Below are positions 61,569 through 64,000 of a DNA stretch of 64,000 bases, one piece after another. The translations under genes and the position numbers were made by a program. The notes below the pieces were generated by a model. That model did not search any database. It worked only from the letters and a program-made list of their open reading frames with translations, and was not told where the DNA came from. The stretch's first letter is position 1; each line of letters opens with the position of its first letter. Location: positions 372,001 through 436,000 of the forward strand of contig NZ_FQYY01000001.1 in the NCBI RefSeq assembly GCF_900141885.1, in the 5' to 3' direction. This DNA is from Mesonia phycicola (GTDB lineage Bacteria; Bacteroidota; Bacteroidia; Flavobacteriales; Flavobacteriaceae).

Positions 61569-62123
61569 TCAATTTTCTTTTCTATTTGCCTTGATCATAT
61601 ATAATATTTTTGATAATATTTTTGATTGTTTATCCCATTTTTTTTGCTTTATTTTAAGTTTCACCTCTTCTCCTTCATAATGCACCAATAAAGAAGCTCT
61701 GCCTTTTTGTTGAAAAATTAAAGTTAAATCTTCAAATAAAAATTTTGCGGAATATCTATGTTTCCAAACATTTTTACTAGATTCTATAAAAATTTTGTTT
61801 ACAGGAATGGTTATTTCATTATCTTCTAAAACAAACGTAATACTATCAATTTCTCTTACTTTCTTATCTACATAAGTAAAGTTAAATGTAACAGTATCGT
61901 TAGATGTTAAATAAGTCAAATCATAAAATAAACTACTATCTTCTTTATCGTTTTCAAATTCTTGCTTAGGCTCTATAAAATAGAGAACTCCATTATCTTG
62001 CATCGAAGAAGTGAAATACTTTGAAATTTTTTGAGCATTAACTGTACTACAAATTCCAATCAAAAAAGATATAAGTATAAAAGGGCGTGAAAAACACACC
62101 CTTTTTGGTAGACTACTCACCAT
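61569..62123 (-). CDS. Exported protein of unknown function next to a TRL-like gene
   Basis: 184 residues with a signal peptide near the start (CFSRPFILISFLIGICSTVNAQ). The mature part is beta-rich (LFYDLTYLTSNDTVTFNFTYVDKKVREIDSITFVLEDNEITIPVNK) with a basic C-terminal end. Not recognised. ATG at 62123 overlaps the stop of the TRL-like gene by 11 bases; a start at 62147 is possible. Function unknown. Confidence 0.7.
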   Translation of the reverse strand: MVSSLPKRVCFSRPFILISFLIGICSTVNAQKISKYFTSSMQDNGVLYFIEPKQEFENDKEDSSLFYDLTYLTSNDTVTFNFTYVDKKVREIDSITFVLEDNEITIPVNKIFIESSKNVWKHRYSAKFLFEDLTLIFQQKGRASLLVHYEGEEVKLKIKQKKWDKQSKILSKILYMIKANRKEN

Positions 62124-62430
62124 ATACAAAAACTTTGTATTTTGCAAAAATACCTAAAAAACTAGTTGATTGCTCATCTACGTGATGGATTTTTGTAATA
62201 CCTGCAGATTTTGCAGCTGCATCAATACTTGCGTCTCCAGTTGCCACAGCACCTAATATAGATGTTGCTTCTGCAGATCCAACTTTTGATGAGTTAGAAT
62301 TGCTTGTCGCTGTTAACGGAGCTTTAACATCAGAGTACAATACACCTGTTAAAGGACTTTTAACAGAAGCACAACTTGAAAGTAATAAAGTTGCACCGGC
62401 AGCAAACATTAAATTTTTAACTTTTTTCAT
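62113..62430 (-). CDS. TRL-like family lipoprotein
   Basis: 105 residues. Lipobox LLLSSC, then SVKSPLTGVLYSDVKAPLTATSNSNSSKVGSAEATSILGAVATGDASIDAAAKSAGITKIHHVDEQS: this is the TRL (tRNA-associated locus) pattern. Function unknown. The tRNA-Arg gene lies about 950 bases away. Confidence 0.85.
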   Translation of the reverse strand: MKKVKNLMFAAGATLLLSSCASVKSPLTGVLYSDVKAPLTATSNSNSSKVGSAEATSILGAVATGDASIDAAAKSAGITKIHHVDEQSTSFLGIFAKYKVFVYGE

Positions 62431-62505
62431 AATAGATTAAATTAGTTATTCATGTCTACTTCAGAATTTAATTGGCTTTTCGACTTGTTCCCAATAAATT
62501 TGAGG

Positions 62506-62513
62506 CAAATATA
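62506..62513 (-). promoter_or_regulatory. -7 box (TATATTTG) of the TRL-like operon
   Basis: TATATTTG on the minus strand, 75 bases upstream of the ATG at 62430. No clear -33. Confidence 0.4.
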
Positions 62514-62677
62514 TTTAATGCTCAAATATTTCATATACAATCACGTATTTTTTTTAACAATTTTTATAGACAATTATTATTTATCAAAATATTCTCTAGG
62601 TGTAGCTATGTAATAATCAAAATAGTTCGAAATGAAATTGAGAATTAATTATATTATTATTTCGTTTATTATATAAC

Positions 62678-62720
62678 AAAAAGCCCCAAACTACTAGTTA
62701 AAGTATTTGGGGCTTTTCTT
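62678..62720 (-). terminator. Intrinsic terminator of the DUF4374 gene
   Basis: AAAAAGCCCCAAACTACT paired with AGTATTTGGGGCTTTT around a short loop; on the minus strand the T-run is good. Confidence 0.85.
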
Positions 62721-62735
62721 ATTTAACTTAACTTA

Positions 62736-64000
62736 TTACTCTTCAGTAGAAATCTCTGTAGTTAATTTACCTACAATTTTCACACTTTCTGCCTCAATAG
62801 TTGATAATTGAGTAGCAGTTGCTGTAGCTGCATCTATTTCATATAAATAATTTTCTCCTTCAGAAGGAACTGCTGTGATTAACAATCTTCCGTTATCTTT
62901 ATCTGCATAAGGAGTTCTAAATTCCCAATTTGGTAATGCATTTTCTGGGAAGTTAGTTACCCAAGTAAAAGTTTCTGCCTCAACATCTACTACAGCAAAA
63001 CGATCTGCGTCTATACCAAAAGTAGCATCTGCATTTGTACCAGGGTACATAGCTACAATAAAGGTAGAACCACCCATATAATAAGTTCTAAATAAATTAT
63101 AACCTCCAGAAGCTTCACTAATGTTGAAGAAATAATCATCATCAAACTCAAACGTCCCTTGGTTTATTTTTAAAATTCCAGAAGGTACAGTTACTAAATC
63201 TTGATCTGCATAACTTGTTTGACCTGAAGAGAACACATATAAATCTCCGCTATCTACTACTTCTAAACCTGTATCTCCTTGTGAGTATTTTTGCCCTGCT
63301 ACAAAACCAGTTCTTCCTTCATCTTTAATTACTTGATTTAATGTAAAATCGTCATTAAAAACTACTACATAAGTATTATTGTAATAATCTGATGTAAATG
63401 CGCTTGCATTAATACTTCTTGCTCCAGCAATAATATGGTCTTCGTAATAAGCGATATCTGTAAAGTAAGCAGCTTCTCCTTCTTCTAATAAATCGTTTGT
63501 TACAATTGTATATTCTGTAGAAGCATCTGTAGTTGGATCTACTTTATGAAAGTATCCTAATTGATCTACAGTAGGATCTGATAATCTATCTGAATATCCT
63601 AAAATTAAATAATCTCCTACTTCTTCTTTAATGTGAGTAGATACATCTAAAGCAAGTTCGTTTCTTTTAGTAATTGTACCGTCCGCATTTAAAACATAAG
63701 AAGCGGTTGTACCTGCATCTTGCTGATTGTAAAGGAAACCATATAAAACATCATCTTGGTAAAAAGACCAAATTCTATCTCCTGGAGATTGCACAGCATC
63801 TACAGAAGTTGCATCAAACACAGCATCTGCAGAAACTTCGTCTCCAGAAACTATGTAATCATTTTCTCCAGAAGAAGCAGCTACCACATACTTAGATGTA
63901 GTTAAAACTTCGTCATCATCAGATGCACTTGCTCCATCATCATCGCTTGAACAAGACATAAAATTAAGCGCTACTATTACCACAGCGAATCTTAAATATT
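62736..64000 (-). CDS. DUF4374 domain lipoprotein, partial (5' end beyond window)
   Basis: At least 420 residues. The frame is open to the right edge: codons upstream of a GTG at 63983 read YLRFA followed by VVIVALNFMSC, clearly a lipoprotein signal peptide whose start lies outside. After an Asp-rich linker follows a beta-propeller-like DUF4374 body (KYVVAASSGENDYIVSGDEVS, then repeated blades). DUF4374 proteins are often beside TonB-dependent iron or metal uptake genes, but the neighbour is outside the window. Confidence 0.75.
   Translation of the reverse strand, partial: YLRFAVVIVALNFMSCSSDDDGASASDDDEVLTTSKYVVAASSGENDYIVSGDEVSADAVFDATSVDAVQSPGDRIWSFYQDDVLYGFLYNQQDAGTTASYVLNADGTITKRNELALDVSTHIKEEVGDYLILGYSDRLSDPTVDQLGYFHKVDPTTDASTEYTIVTNDLLEEGEAAYFTDIAYYEDHIIAGARSINASAFTSDYYNNTYVVVFNDDFTLNQVIKDEGRTGFVAGQKYSQGDTGLEVVDSGDLYVFSSGQTSYADQDLVTVPSGILKINQGTFEFDDDYFFNISEASGGYNLFRTYYMGGSTFIVAMYPGTNADATFGIDADRFAVVDVEAETFTWVTNFPENALPNWEFRTPYADKDNGRLLITAVPSEGENYLYEIDAATATATQLSTIEAESVKIVGKLTTEISTEE

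Noticed and set aside
63674-63895. 73-codon plus frame rich in His, Leu and Lys
   Set aside because: Antisense to the DUF4374 gene and compositionally biased.

Overview
The window is about 31% G+C chromosomal DNA from a member of the family Flavobacteriaceae (phylum Bacteroidota), most likely marine. This rests on the gene content (DUF4199, DUF4260, DUF4230, DUF4374, DUF2911 and DUF4920 proteins, the TRL-like lipoprotein, the long SecA and the two-repeat DnaJ), on many TTG starts without Shine-Dalgarno sequences, and on promoters of the TTG-N19-TAnnTTTG type used by Bacteroidota sigma-A. No phage, insertion sequence, plasmid or CRISPR array was found. The genus cannot be fixed from the sequence alone.

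Layout. 1-11.2 kb: a leftward capsule or exopolysaccharide operon (wza, wzc with a (Tyr-Gly)10 tail, a UDP-HexNAc dehydrogenase and epimerase, wzm/wzt, two sulfotransferases, a VioA/VioB-like aminosugar pair, and a glycosyltransferase cut by the window edge). 11.3-18.4 kb: an ABC-F ATPase, a methyltransferase, a 0.8-kb tandem repeat array, a LolD-type ATPase, and an MBOAT/SGNH acyltransferase pair flanked by a 98-bp direct repeat that looks like the scar of a tandem cassette duplication. 18.4-24.8 kb: cobalamin adenosyltransferase, secA, small membrane proteins and an M23 peptidase. 24.9-27.5 kb: an ECF sigma factor operon. 27.6-30.8 kb: DUF2911, OsmC, MeaB and a sugar epimerase. 30.9-34.6 kb: a polyprenyl-linked glycosylation module (GT2, tandem LAB_N, GT39) and a PAP2 phosphatase. 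34.6-44.6 kb: MATE, TraB-like, metallopeptidase, GH3 and GNAT genes, an NtrC-like regulator without a DNA-binding domain, and a NatAB-type ABC exporter. 44.8-51 kb: dnaJ/grpE, YceI, a TIGR01777 protein, MnmD, DUF4920 and ilvE. 51.1-61 kb: a BamA-like barrel, two orphan small genes, a MazG-like protein, cyclase, DUF4260, DUF4230, MmcQ, a membrane-anchored MutS homologue, a YdjM-like protein and apt. 61-64 kb: tRNA-Arg(ACG), a TRL-like gene pair and a DUF4374 lipoprotein cut by the right edge.

How genes work together. The capsule operon carries precursor synthesis, sulfation and export from inner to outer membrane, so a sulfated, aminosugar-containing surface polymer is the natural reading. The MBOAT/SGNH pair could O-acylate that polymer or another. 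MeaB and the adenosyltransferase both serve B12-dependent methylmalonyl-CoA mutase, which is not in the window.

Most unusual non-coding content: the 162-bp tandem array (14.15-14.95 kb), dispersed copies of related palindromes (37.5, 37.7 and 59.1 kb), two probably related structured intergenic RNAs (39.34 and 54.09 kb), and the MBOAT/SGNH duplication scar. I found no unmistakable new multi-gene defence or metabolic system; the scar and the RNA elements are the best leads.
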